From Adineta steineri (lineage: Eukaryota; Rotifera; Eurotatoria; Adinetida; Adinetidae): 64,000 nt of DNA. Every line of letters begins with the position of its first letter. Position 1 is the first letter of the stretch. Shown here in pieces: positions 21,716-33,604 of the stretch. Where the stretch lies: NCBI GenBank assembly GCA_905250115.1, contig CAJNOI010000029.1, positions 620,001 through 684,000 of the forward strand, read 5' to 3'. The notes under the pieces were generated by a model. The model worked only from the letters and a program-made list of their open reading frames with translations, ran no database searches and was not told the origin of the DNA. The position numbers were made by a program, and so were the translations under genes.

Positions 21716-21934
21716 ATGACTAGAAAAGTGTTTTGTTAAATCAAAAAATGAGACTATGAGAGGAAATAACATATTTTGTTTTTCAGACGAGTCTATCAAT
21801 GAATAAGAATAGAATTTGTATATTTTTGAGTCATCAAAAAACGTCAGGCATGTGGATATCACCCGCAACTTCTTTAAAAAAAGTTTTTTATTAGTCATTA
21901 ATGATCGGTTAAATATTGTCTTGATTAACACGCC

Positions 21935-23539
21935 ATCGATGTGAATCTAGCACGAAAACGACGAGCTAGCACGAAAAGAGAAAAATTCTCATTGGCTAAC
22001 AATTAATCAATCAGAAAATCAGAACTACGAAAGCATCATTGTAGAGTACAGAAATGTGGACATGGCTGTCCTTGGAAACTTAATAACAGCACGAAAATTT
22101 TGTTACTCTAAAAATCATTGAAGTAAATCTAGTATTTTTGCAACGAATATACTTACCGATATTTACCTCATTATACGATATAAATAGAGAATGAATATTG
22201 TTTGGAATCATTATCATGTCTTTTTGATTAGACAAAATAGAATATATCGATAAACATGAATATTATATACAGGTATAAAAGCGAAAGGAAAGAGATTGAA
22301 CGAGTTACAAGACTATATTATATTGTACGCTGTTGAAATGACACTAGTAAAGAAGCAATCTGCTGGCAGGTTAATCAGACGAAATCTAAACATATTCGAT
22401 ATTAAAAACTGACATTCGTAGGTTTACGAATAATTGGATTTTTACAATAAATATTTCCTTATTCGTTCTTAATATTGAAAGATAATTTAGAAAAAGATAC
22501 TCTAAAGAAAAATTTATGGCACAATATCAGTCTTACGACACGAAAGAAAATATTGAACCGTACGTTTCAATCATATCCTTCATACAACTTACTGGTGACG
22601 AACAGTTGCGTTATCCTCTCAATAGAATTGTATTATTCTTTTTGATACAGTTACAAAGAAAGAGATAGAAAATAAAGGAAACTTGTGCGTAATCCAATTA
22701 CATATTTCCTAAACGCACTACAGTACTTGATAAAGACGCTTTTGTAATATAGTTGTAGAGAGAATTATTCCTTTAGGGAGCACGGCCGAGAGAGACTGAA
22801 CATACCATTCGATAGAGAATGAAATTCTGTATCTAACGAACTAGTTTAGAACAACCGGTCATACTTTGAATAGGAAAAAAATCTTTTCCTTTTAACTTGT
22901 TAATAGTGCATTGCAAGATATGATTGCAGAGAGAACCTTCTTGTAAACAAATATGGCCGGGAGAAACTGACTATACTATTCGATAGAGAATAAAATTCTG
23001 CATATTATAGAGTAGTTGAAAAAAACCGGCCATACTTTGAACAGCAAAAAAGAATTTTTTTGGCATTGATCAATAATGCATTGGAAGCTATGGTTGAAGA
23101 GAGAACATTCTTCTTAGGAAATATGACCGGGCGAGAACGAATATGTCATTCGATAGAAAATTAAATTCTGCATATAGTAAACTAGTTCAAAAAAGCCGGC
23201 TATACTTTCGATAGGGAAAATGTTTTTTTGTTTTGATCGACGAATAATGTACTGTAAGATATCATTGAAAAAAGAATCTTCTTCTGAGGAAGTTTCGTGG
23301 GTAGAGACTGAAGATGCTATTTGATAGGGTACCAAGTTCTGTATCTTATGAATTAGTTTAATAGAGCAGAAGATGCTCGGTTTCTTCGGAAGATGTGATG
23401 GAATGTAGTTTGAATTTGCATGGTAACTAAGGCTGTTGCGTTGGTATTCTGTGGATTGTTGGTGGTATTTTGTGCTTGTCGTCTGATTGGATGTTGATTC
23501 TGAGAATGTGATTGGTGTTCGTGCTAACTTCACATCGAT
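21935..23539. mobile_element. 1.6 kb non-autonomous element with inverted ends and inner tandem repeats
   Basis: The left end ATCGATGTGAATCTAGCACG and the right end (complement ATCGATGTGAAGTTAGCACG) form terminal inverted repeats of about 25 bp. Inside lie four degenerate copies of a 170-bp repeat at 22758-23385. No transposase frame is visible. Target duplications are not clear. The internal frame on the minus strand at 23114-23545 lacks an ATG and is derived from the repeats. Confidence 0.6.
22758..23385. repeat. 170-bp tandem repeat, four degenerate units
   Basis: Units start at about 22758, 22929, 23099 and 23269 with GAGAGAA(C/T). Each contains a TTCGATAGAGAAT-AAATTCTG block and a CCGG(C/T)CATACTTTGA block in the first three. 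The units are diverged, so the array is old. Confidence 0.75.
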
Positions 23540-23915
23540 TAACAATCGAACGCCGTAATCGAGGCAAGAGGAAAGTAAAAGTAACTTCTACCTATTCATT
23601 TCTTTTGTATTACTTTCTCGACTATACAGGTAAAGTAATTATTGCAGCACGTTGCAAAATACAAAATCGTTAGACAGTTTCTTCTCGCACGCACACACGT
23701 TTTTTTCTTTTGATCATCATCAAAGACGTGCAAAGTAAGCAAAGTGAAATATATTTTTGTCTTTGGTAACATAAATATTGATGTTTTGATTAACGAAATG
23801 AAAGTCTCTTTTTTGAATTATTCTTAAAACGTCATTTCATATAGATTGTGTTATTTTAAAAGGATGAGAATAAAATATTCTCTACGTTAAAGATTATTTC
23901 TTTTTTCTCTAATAG

Positions 23916-24575
23916 ATGGCATCAAATCATATCGAAGAAGATTCAGATGAGGATGAAAAGAAAACAAACACTGATATTGGAAGTTATCGAAGAACAAAAT
24001 TGAAATTAGCTATGATTCGTGGCAACATACTTCGTGATGCTACACCCAATTATGCAAAACTAGATGGAGCTGGTCTGAGTGATCGAGACGTACCTGCCAT
24101 TATTCAGCAAACTTTACGAGACAAATCATTTACTATACTCAATTTGCGTAAAAATAGAATAACATCGATTGGTATTGGGCTTCTTGTTCAAGAATTAAAA
24201 ACAAATACTACTTTACAGAATCTTGACATCAGCAGGAATCCAATTGGAGATGAAGGAGCTCGTTATTTAGCTGAATTATTTACAAGTTCAAATCAAATGC
24301 TATTAGAATTATCAATGGGTGATGCCGGTATAACAGATGTAGGCGTCAAGCATCTTACAGATGCATTAATAACAAACAGGACTCATATTTATTCAATATA
24401 TTTATGCTCAAATAAGTTGATCACAGACGCTTCAATTGATGCAGTTATTAATGTAATAAAAACGAATTCAAAATTTTCATTTCATTTGGGTGGGTGCAGT
24501 TTCTCAAAGAAAGGAGCAGAACACTTAGAAAGTACTGTGAAAGAACTAGGTGGCTCCCTGGTGGCGCATTCTTGA
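23916..24575 (+). CDS. leucine-rich repeat protein, RNI type
   Basis: A 219-aa protein from one coding exon. A splice acceptor (CTCTAATAG) ends exactly before the ATG, so a 5' UTR intron or a trans-splice site is present. After an acidic N-terminus (EEDSDEDEKK) come ribonuclease-inhibitor-like repeats (LNLRKNRITSIG, LDISRNPIGDEGA, LSMGDAGITDVGV, IYLCSNKLITDA), spaced about 28-30 residues. Such proteins are cytoplasmic binding scaffolds; the partner is unknown. No NACHT or other catalytic domain is attached. A polyadenylation-like AATAAA lies near 24613. Confidence 0.8.
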   Translation: MASNHIEEDSDEDEKKTNTDIGSYRRTKLKLAMIRGNILRDATPNYAKLDGAGLSDRDVPAIIQQTLRDKSFTILNLRKNRITSIGIGLLVQELKTNTTLQNLDISRNPIGDEGARYLAELFTSSNQMLLELSMGDAGITDVGVKHLTDALITNRTHIYSIYLCSNKLITDASIDAVINVIKTNSKFSFHLGGCSFSKKGAEHLESTVKELGGSLVAHS

Positions 24576-25293
24576 TGTTTCACAGACAGTACCTATTTTC
24601 TTTTTTATAATATTAATAAATAAGACAAAGTTGTTGCTTTGGCTTGCTTGAGCCTCGATGAAATATTTAAAACTACCGATATACTATTTCATGCTGTTGA
24701 GAGTGTGGTATTCATGGTGATTATTATCTAGGACAAGTCTTATTCACATGTGATGCTTTAATAGTGGTTAATTTTAAAGGCGAGTCAACCAGTAGTTTTA
24801 ATGAAAGACAGCTGAAATCATGTTCTTTGCATTATACTGCATATAGTACTTTATTTGCTGGACATTTTCCTATCGAAAAAAAGCTATTTATGAGTTCTAG
24901 ATATACTCTTTGGAAAAAATAGTTGTAGTCGACACTTTGTACATATTATTAGCGTAAAAACACATTTTTTTAAAACTAATTACATATTCTAAAAGTCCGT
25001 GGAGTCTGACATCATCTGGCATATTTATATTTTAGTTTGTGCTTATATGTTATCAAAATAAATTGAGTGCAATAAAGATATTCTCACGTCTAAATTTCTA
25101 CCAATTTAGTTTTTAATAAATAGGTATACGTGAATAGATAAATATACAAGGTGATAGTAAATTCCACAGGCTTTCAGAATATGTAATTAGGTTTCAAAAA
25201 TATGCTTTTTGTTGACAATATATTCAAAATATCGAAGACAGAATGTTCAATGATATAAAAAAAGAGTAATCAAAGTATCTTGTTCAATTGTGT

Positions 25294-26110
25294 TTATTTA
25301 TTAATTATTGCATTGCGCGTTTCCGTATAGATTGAAGTCGGTTCCTTTGTTAATACTGTGCCATTGACAATCAATATTGGCATGGAATTTTCGCCATAGC
25401 TCATTGTACCATGAAGGGAGCAACAAAAACAACAGCTAAACCGAAAATTATCGTCTTCAAAGTGGGCAGGACAATTTTTGTATCTTGTACGACACGTTCC
25501 CCACTAAAAAGCAATAGTTATTCTTCAATAAATTTTGAAAAATCAATACTAATATTTAATAGAAAAAAATGCTCTCTTTCGATTTATATAATATAAATGT
25601 CTGTAGTTTATTTCATTTTGAAAAAATGAGCATCTTCTTGAATTGACCTTAAATTGATCCAAAGAAATTAATATGTACTTGATTGAAATTGGTGATCGAT
25701 ATATTCAAGATACTACTCAGAGCTCGGAACTATTTAGATCGAAAGAGATCATTGACAAGAGCTCATCTCAGTGGTACATTGAATACCAATCAAGTTTCGA
25801 CATACTTACTCTTGTCTTATCTTTCGTCAAATACTGTTCAAAATAACAAAACTAAACACAGTCTATTTTCTCTCTAATCGTTTTTCGCTCTGTTTCATAT
25901 CAGACCATCGATCGATATTTCAACAATAAATACACTTATATTTATTATAGATCAATATCTACTTTCAAGCATTGCAAAGAACATAGCGTATACCTGTTTA
26001 ATGTAATATATAAGTCCACTTGGATAAATGATTAGACGCTCGTCCGATTTATTAGTCCATGTTCCAATAAATTTCTCTGAAGGTTGTGTGCCACAGCAAA
26101 CAGTACCCAT
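25294..26110 (-). CDS. small protein with N-terminal MGxxCC lipidation motif
   Basis: A proposed two-exon gene: 26110-25994 (39 codons) and 25503-25294 (69 codons plus stop), 108 aa. The start MGTVCCGTQ fits N-myristoylation of Gly2 with palmitoylation of Cys5/6, so membrane attachment is likely. Exon 1 continues FIGTWTNKSDERLIIYPSG. Exon 2 carries FEDDNFRFSCCFCC and MPILIVNGTVLTKE, which resemble parts of small conserved rotifer proteins I cannot name. The 490-bp intron is unusually long, so a missed exon is possible. Exon 1 is better supported than the join. Confidence 0.45.
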
Positions 26111-26700
26111 TGAAAAAAACGTGCTTTTTATTTTTATCTCAAAATGATGAAGTGAGATATTGTAAATATTTGCTTTTACACCATTCTGGACAATATCAGA
26201 GCGAGAATAAAAAATGAATACAGCGCGAAGTATACTATTTATATAGTCCGTCACGAATCTTTCTTTTTGTATTACGTGTATCATATGCTGTACTACGACA
26301 ATATCCAATAATTTAGTTTATTGTAAACTATTTTTATTTTTATATTACTCATATTGTTTAGCTACGCATATTTTGTCATACAGTCAAATCGAGTTATATT
26401 ATTATGGCCATGGAAAATTTCCTCCTAAGTATAGTTAAATATTTCAAGCATATTTAGACGCCACCATCTTGATATCATTGGATCCTGTTGTCTTTTTCCA
26501 TTTATATTTTATAATCATATAATATTCAAAATATCTCTTGGCAATTATAAGTAAGTGTTGGTATTACATGTTTAAATTTATTGAAGTTTCACCTTACAAA
26601 AAAAAATACATGTCTGTTTATTTATGTAAGATATATTGTTTTGCCAACTCATATTAATTTTTTCAAATTATATGAGTTGACAAAAAAAATGTAGATATCT

Positions 26701-26910
26701 CTACATAAAAATGTTGTACATTGTTTTACGACGGGTAACAACTTTTGTACGAGTTGTTATGCGAGGTGTTGAATCGACGTTAATATATGTAATTGGATCA
26801 TCATAGAATACATGAGTAAATGTTGGAACCTTTCGAACATATTTTGTTACTCGAACTTCTTCAAATGGTTCTTGGTAAAGAATACGACCAGATCTTATGA
26901 ACAAAGCCAT
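26701..26910 (-). CDS. candidate small basic protein
   Basis: An ATG at 26908-26910 opens 69 codons ending at TAG 26701-26703. A GTACAG acceptor lies about 26 bp upstream. The peptide has balanced composition (EEVRVTKYVRKVPTFTHVF, then TTRTKVVTRRKTM) unlike translated AT-rich DNA. No family recognised. Confidence 0.35.
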   Translation of the reverse strand: MALFIRSGRILYQEPFEEVRVTKYVRKVPTFTHVFYDDPITYINVDSTPRITTRTKVVTRRKTMYNIFM

Positions 26911-27919
26911 GTCAGTAATAATATCGTGGTATACAACTGTACTTGAACACAATGATGATTGATTTACAAAATTATGAGAATATCTCTCTCTATATATATA
27001 TGTGTGCTAATGTGTATAGAAAAAATAAGAAAATTGATTTTTAATTAACAAAAACAACCAATTATTGTCTCTAAGTATGACAATACCTGACATTTAAATA
27101 TGCCATAAAAAATATCGAGACTTCTTCTCTTATGAAAATACGTCATATAGAAAATAATATGACGTCCTATACTTGATCCAGGTAGTTAGAATTGTGAAAT
27201 AAATGTTTATCAATAATTTTGTTTTTTTGTTCCTTATACGTATATTGCAAATTTGACAATATGAGAATTTTAACGGTGAAATAGTTATTATTTTTCAGTA
27301 CGTCACTATCGTAATAACCATGTTGAGAGACGGAAAATTAATCGATTTAATTATTGGTTGAAATATCAATAATTGGAAAAATAAACTAATTTTCATTTTC
27401 AAATACAATATGGAAGCAACGACTATTGTTTTAACGCTGAAACCTAGTACAAGAATGTTTATTGAAGAGAATATAAGATATACATATAGAAAACGATAGA
27501 ATTCATGCTGTATGATTGATTTAGAGTGACTATATTGGTAGTCAGTAATGCTATATTATCAATAGATTGTCAGTTATATGAATGTGTAATAGAGTTAACT
27601 GGTTTTCAAGTATTACAAAAGCGAAATATATCTTATATTCAATAATCAAGTCAATTGTATATTGTAGCTTTTATTGTTTGTCAAAATGAACTACAACAAT
27701 AATATAATATAGATAAAGACTCATTCTCTACGTAATATCAAACGCTTAGAGCCAATTTTTAAGGTCATTTTCATTTGTATTCAATCTGTGATCAATACCA
27801 ATCATATTATTCTGATATTCTCTATTGATTTGCTTACTAATTGAGTATATTTTAGTTTTGTTCTTTTATCATCAGTCAACATTATTCTAGACAAAAACAG
27901 TTTCATTTGTTATTTTTCC
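26911..27919. other. intergenic, nothing recognised
   Basis: AT-rich, with short open frames only and no repeat with clear ends. Confidence 0.5.
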
Positions 27920-28965
27920 AAAATTCTAACTTTATCATAATTTATACAAAACTCAAAAATTTGTTATATGTCTCTAATGAATAACTTGAATCTTTTGAGA
28001 ATAGAATTAGAAAAACAAATAAATGCAATTGAGAATGTATCATCATTGTTTTGCTCGTGTCAATAATTCTAATAATGTTGATTATAATCTTCATATAGTA
28101 AGATATCTACAATAGTCACTTTACAAAACTATGACATAAATAATAAAGTGAGGATTTAATTAATTTATCTAAATATCATTCACACTTATGTTTTGTATAT
28201 CTAATTCATTAACACTATAACAACTATACTCAATCATTAACCAATAACACCTTATCACTTCTACTTCTTACATCATCAAAATAATGATCGAAAACTTCTT
28301 TCTTCTTCTTCTATCTATCTATTACATAGAGTCATCAATATGTAACATGATTCCATCTTATACAACATCATCATTTACTAAATTAGAGATAAGTAGAAGG
28401 TTATACACATCCATATATATATATTTCTTTTCTCTTTTTTCATATTACACTTAGTTTTTACTTCAAGGAACATGTCGAACTATTTTATTATCACTTTACT
28501 TTTGATTTCAAGTAATCATATTAAATTCTTTTCCTTTTTTTTGATAAATAGTTAAAATAATGTTTAGATATTGTTCTTTCGATTAATGGTTCAATACGTA
28601 TTTGTAATAATGGTGTTTATTTAGCAAAATGTTATCTTGAATCTCGATCTTTAAGTTATGGATTACAAGTTCGTCGTTATGATACAGGATTATTTCCTAT
28701 TGCTCAATGTCGAACAATGGAGATACCAATGGATGCTGTTTGGAATCGGTTAGAATGTAAAGATCTTGCATTTATTGCAGTTTATAAAAGTATTTTTGTT
28801 CAAGAATTTGCTTCCGCAATGTATAATTATTGTTATAAACTAACTGGAACAACACTAATTCCTCATTGGTCTCAGACACAATGTTAATAATTGTATTTAA
28901 AATATGTAGCTTTTCTTTTATCTGATGTATTATTAAAATAAAGTAAATGATTAGAAAAGTATGAC
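27920..28965. repeat. segmental duplication, copy B
   Basis: The direct-orientation counterpart of 20620-21715, about 7.2 kb away. Upstream, intron, coding and 3' flanking sequence all match, with the coding exon nearly identical. Outside these limits the flanks are unrelated. Confidence 0.85.
28472..28887 (+). CDS. small secreted six-cysteine protein, copy B
   Basis: The paralogue of 21243-21656: exons 28472-28511 and 28568-28887, 56-bp intron, 119 aa. The signal peptide differs at a few positions (starts MSNYFIITLLLIS). In the mature part only one residue change was seen (SS to SA near residue 96-97), plus silent changes. All six cysteines are kept. A poly(A) signal AATAAA lies at 28937-28942. 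Both copies look intact and have the same promoter-proximal 300 bp, so both may be expressed. Confidence 0.7.
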
Positions 28966-29690
28966 TATGTGAATTGATTGTAATAAAAGTTGTATGAGGC
29001 TATTAAGAGTTCTTGTTATCTTTCGGAATAGATATACAAATATGCTTTTTTTGTTTGATCAAAGAATGATTCTATTATTAGAAGAACTAAAGCAATCATA
29101 TATTATAAATCAAGGCAAAAACCGTATATATTAAAGTCTATCATGCATAACAAATAAAAATATAAACAATACCAAGATAAACATATATACATTAAGCACA
29201 ATGTATTAAGAAGGTCGTTTAATACGTCGATAGGTAATATGTAAATTATTTGAAATATATACATACTAAATCTTCTACTTACAATCTGTTTCTTAAAAAT
29301 TTAGATATAGTAAACAAAGACTATCGTTTTCAAAATTTCTCGTCATTTAATTAATTTTCTCTTTTATAAACTCTAAAATACAGCGTAGACAGTACACAGG
29401 AATAAAAACGAGAATGCCTACATCTCTTGTTCATGATTGGTAACTAGTGTCATCTATAAAGAATTTCTTTTTTTTCCGAATGCATATAGATTAACATTAT
29501 ATGTTTTGTCATCTGTTTAACCATTTAATAACAAGACCAGACATAAAATGAATCATTAGTTTTGATTCCAATACAATTGATTTCATCGATGATTTTTTTC
29601 TCTATTTATTTGAATTATTTTTTTTCTATTTAAGATCTCGATATATTTCTTCTTGCACCGGTGAGCGAAGAAAATTCGAAAGTCTCCAAT

Positions 29691-31018
29691 ATGACGACCA
29701 GTAATGGCGTCAGTCTTCGTCATCCATCAATATCAATAGGTGATATTCATCCACGTTTAGATATTGATACAATATCAATTCTTAGTTCTCAATCCGATAG
29801 TATTCAACATTTATCATATAATGAATCTGATGATGAAGGTAAAGGTTTAGTTAGTTCAAATACATCTCGTTTATATGATACAATTAATGAAACATATCAA
29901 CCATCAGCATTAAAAAAAGATTGGATTATGTATTTAAGCAAACCAACAAATAATAATCATACTGATGAACATCATCAAAGTTCAAGTGATAATGAATCAT
30001 CATCATCGTCAATATCGGATGATGATGAAAGTGAACAAGGTTTTATTGAAGATCCATGGACAATAAATACAGTTCAACGAGAATATTATACCAAACAATT
30101 TCAAAATTTACAAACAGATACAACTAAAGTTATTAATGGTAAATAAAAAAAAATTTCTTTATTGTTTAAATTAAAGATTGATAATCTTTGTTTTATTATT
30201 TAGGTCATATAGCAAAAGAATTTTTTGAACGATCAAATTTACCAACAACTGAATTATCACAAATATGGAATTTATCTGATGTTAATCATGATGGTGCATT
30301 ATCATTAGCAGAATTTTGTACAGCTATGCATCTTGTTGTTTTACGTCTCAATGGTTTTCATTTACCGGATGAACTTCCATCACAATTACAACCATTTACA
30401 CCATTGATTGATCTATCGGATGTAACATCAACGGAAAATTGGGCAACTTTTCAACAAAAAACTGATTCACCAAAACAATTTACATATGCACAACCAATTG
30501 CTGACAATCATCGAATTGTAGCACCTGTAGCTGTTCGTCTTTCTCCTCCACCTCCACCACCACCGCCGCCACCACCACCACCAACACTACCTCCTCCTGT
30601 TCAAGCAGCCAAACCACCACCACTTCCACCACGTACAAGTGTCAATGATACACCTCAAAGAATTTTAAACAACAATAATAATAATACATCGACAAATACA
30701 ACACCATTTCTTTATAATCGAGCACGTCCATCAATGACTTCACCACCAATTCAACAACAACAATCAGATCCAAATATTTTACTTGGACAAATCCATGATT
30801 TACTACAACCAGATCATTTACAAGAATTATCATCAATTATATCGACATCATCAAGTACTAATGAAGAATTTGATACAGCATTAAATCAAATAAAATCTCG
30901 TAATTCAATACTTAAAGCACAATTAAAACATTGGGAAGATCGTTTAACAGATTTAATTGATAAAAGAATTTCATTAGAACTACAATTAAGAGTTCAACAA
31001 CAACAACAACATCAATAA
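29691..31018 (+). CDS. REPS1: EH-domain protein, REPS/POB1-like
   Basis: Exons 29691-30138 and 30204-31018, 420 aa. The first in-frame ATG is at 29691; the frame is open a little further upstream without ATG. Residues about 120-215 form an EH domain of the DPW type (EDPWTINTVQREYYTKQF, then SQIWNLSDVNHDGALSLAEF), which contains an EF-hand loop and binds NPF peptides. A proline-rich stretch follows (13 prolines, then KPPPLPPR), a likely SH3 ligand. A C-terminal coiled coil (LKAQLKHWEDRLTDLIDKR) matches the RalBP1-binding end of REPS proteins. The protein should act in Ral-controlled endocytosis. The vertebrate first EH domain is absent. REPS1 versus REPS2 cannot be decided. Confidence 0.85.
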
Positions 31019-31675
31019 CAATTTCAATTTTATTTTTTATTCCAATCGAGTTTGTTCGTCCATTTTTCATATGTGTATACAAAACGAATCTTGTTCGATT
31101 CAATCGGCAGTGCTTTTTTTTCTTTGCTCAATGTAGTTCTATATTATATTCTTTATGTTTCTTTTTTCTCGAAATAACTAACTATTTTTCCCTTCTATTT
31201 CTTACGATTTTTATGGTCATTTGTCAACACATGTGCACATTTATTCTTATATACATATATATATATCTATCCATATTGAACTATTGCCTTCTATTTCTTG
31301 TTTTATTGATTGATCAATGAGCATTGATGTGGTATAGAAAGACATTTATTTGAAACATTTGGTTATATATATGGCAATTTTTTTAAACAAAACAGTACCA
31401 GATGTATCGTTTTATGTAATTTACCATCTTATTTTCGAATAAACATTTTTTTCAAACTCATATATTTTTCTCATACAGAACTTTTATGTATAATATTGTC
31501 TTACTCTAGAATATTCGACAAAAAGATTTCTATATCATTAAATTAAGAAATAATATTCTACAGAATACAAAAACGTATATGTTTTAATTACAATTATTAG
31601 CACTATATCCAGATTTACTGCATATTTTCCATACAACAAGAATTGATATTAATGTATATACGTTTTATTTTAGAT

Positions 31676-32994
31676 ATGTTGTCATTTATTCGTTTTCGAT
31701 GTTATCCTATTATAAGTTTACCAGCAGGTACGAATACTCTGATCAACAGAAAAAAGTTCTGAAAGGAATTACTTTTGCATTGTGAAACTTAGATTAATTC
31801 GAAATTTTCTATAATCTAGTTCGTTATGGTTCATCATCAAAAAAGAAAATTCTTCCTTCAACAACACCAGCACTTCGTCATAATTGGCTTGATCTATCAT
31901 CAGAAATTTGTCCAACTGATACATCTAATTTATCATTAACTCCAGATACTTCATTTAATACACGTTTAATTAAATATTTATCAGATTCAATAAAAACTAA
32001 TCTAACCGATAATGTTCAACAACATTTATTAACTACATTTCAAACATGGTCACCACGAGAATTCTATGATTTAATATCTATTTTTGGTTCATATGGTTTA
32101 CAACCAGTTGATGTTCTTCGTTTATTAATTAATCTTCCAACTGCTGATAAAACAATTGTTAGTGTAAATATTTTCAAAGAATGTTTTGAAAATCTTCTTC
32201 AATTAAAACTTGATACATCAACACGTTCAATATTAATATCAAATGATCCAAATATAATACAATATGATTTAAATTATTTACGTGAACGTATCGATGTTCT
32301 TATGTGTTATTTTACTAAACGTGAAATTTATAAATTAGTACGAACACATAAAAAAATTTTTAGTGAAAATTGGTCTGATCTTGATTATAAAATAAATTAT
32401 TTAAAAATAATGTTATTTGCATCAACACGTGATATTGTTGAATCGGGTGCATTAGCATATCCAATTGATCATATACGTCAAAGATATTTATTTGTTTATC
32501 GTTCAGGTTTATTTAAACGTGTTCGACGTGAAGAACAATATATTATACAACGTGATTTAAATATTAATTTAATTGATATTTTTCATACAAGTGTATCAAC
32601 ATTTTTAAAACGTACAACAAATAATCTTCTTCGACAAGATGATTATCAAGCATTTATTGATTCACTTAAATATGAAACATTTGATAATGAATTTGATAAA
32701 TATTTAACATTATCAAGAAATCGAAAAAATTGGTCAAAAGCTTTTATGGCAGTTGAGAGAAATGAACGACGTCATTGGATGAGTGAATTTGATATGTATA
32801 ATAATATAAAAGATGAGGAAGATGAAGATGATGATGATGATGAAAATAGTTTAACAGTAGTTAATGAAAAATCATTAGCTATAAGTAATGATGAATCGAA
32901 ACCGAGTATATGGCATCCACTATCAGATTATAATCCTGATAGACATCGAAATAGAAAAATTCGACAAAATATTGATCCAAATATTCGTTCATAA
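31676..32994 (+). CDS. mitochondrial mTERF-domain protein, MTERF4-like
   Basis: Exons 31676-31727 and 31820-32994, 408 aa. The N-terminus MLSFIRFRCYPI...RYGSSSKKK is an arginine-rich presequence for mitochondrial import. The middle has repeated helical units of mTERF type (FYDLISIFGSYGLQPVDVLR; LNYLRERIDVLMCYFTKREI) ending in RQRYLFVYRSGLFKRV, which resembles the mTERF RxxYL motif. The C-terminus has an acidic run (DEEDEDDDDDE). By homology it binds RNA or DNA in the mitochondrion; MTERF4 helps ribosome assembly. An acceptor ends 2 nt before the ATG. The uS17m gene begins 45 bp after the stop. Confidence 0.75.
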
Positions 32995-33039
32995 AAATAT
33001 TTCATTTTTGTTTTTTTTGTTTTTTTTAAGATAAAAATC

Positions 33040-33528
33040 ATGGCAGCACAAATAACTAATTTACCAAGTTTAATTATCGGTCGAGTATTAACGAAAAGTA
33101 ATACAACAACAGCGATTGTAAGAGTATTACAAATGAAACTTGATGATAAATTCGATATGTTTTTTAATCAACGTAAGTTATAATAAAAATGATGAGAATA
33201 ATATCAGCTGCTATTAATCGTTGATTTTTTTCTTCTAAAATTGTCTTGTATTTTAGGTATTGATTATAAAGCATTTGATAAACGTGAACAAACCAAAGTT
33301 GGTGATGTTGTTCTATTAAAAAAACGATCAACATTAGAATGTCGCTATCCATTAGAACGTTATGAAATCAGTGAAATTGTTTATGAACTTGGTCGTATTA
33401 AAGATCCATTAACTGGACGACGATGTAATGGTCTAAGATATCTTGATGAATCATTTGTTGCTACTGATCGTGAAAATCAATTACAACGTCTATCTCCACC
33501 ACCATTAAATACTACACCACATGAATAA
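33040..33528 (+). CDS. MRPS17: mitochondrial ribosomal protein uS17m
   Basis: Exons 33040-33172 and 33257-33528, 134 aa. It is a small-subunit protein of the mitochondrial ribosome that binds 12S rRNA. The OB-fold core is visible: IIGRVLTKSNTTTAIVRV, then TKVGDVVLLKK, then ISEIVYELGRIKDPLTGRRC, as in animal MRPS17. Only 45 bp separate it from the mTERF gene upstream; a T-rich acceptor (TTTTTTTAAG ending 33030) lies 9 nt before the ATG. The next gene starts 76 bp after the stop. This spacing suggests one polycistronic transcript resolved by trans-splicing. Confidence 0.88.
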
Positions 33529-33604
33529 AATCATTTTTTTGTTTTCTTCATTTAAAAAAACGAATAAAAACTTTAGAATATCGTTTTCAGATAAAAAAAA
33601 CCGA

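Noticed and set aside
23114-23545. 143-codon minus-strand frame
   Set aside because: It has no ATG near its start and its second half is a translation of the 170-bp tandem repeat.
30542-30600. CCT/CCA microsatellite as an independent repeat feature
   Set aside because: It encodes the proline-rich segment of the REPS-like protein and is best described as part of that gene.
33521-33604. Upstream in-frame ATG for the TXNDC16-like gene
   Set aside because: It overlaps the uS17m stop codon, and a TTTTCAG acceptor at 33590 plus a signal peptide starting at 33605 favour the later ATG.
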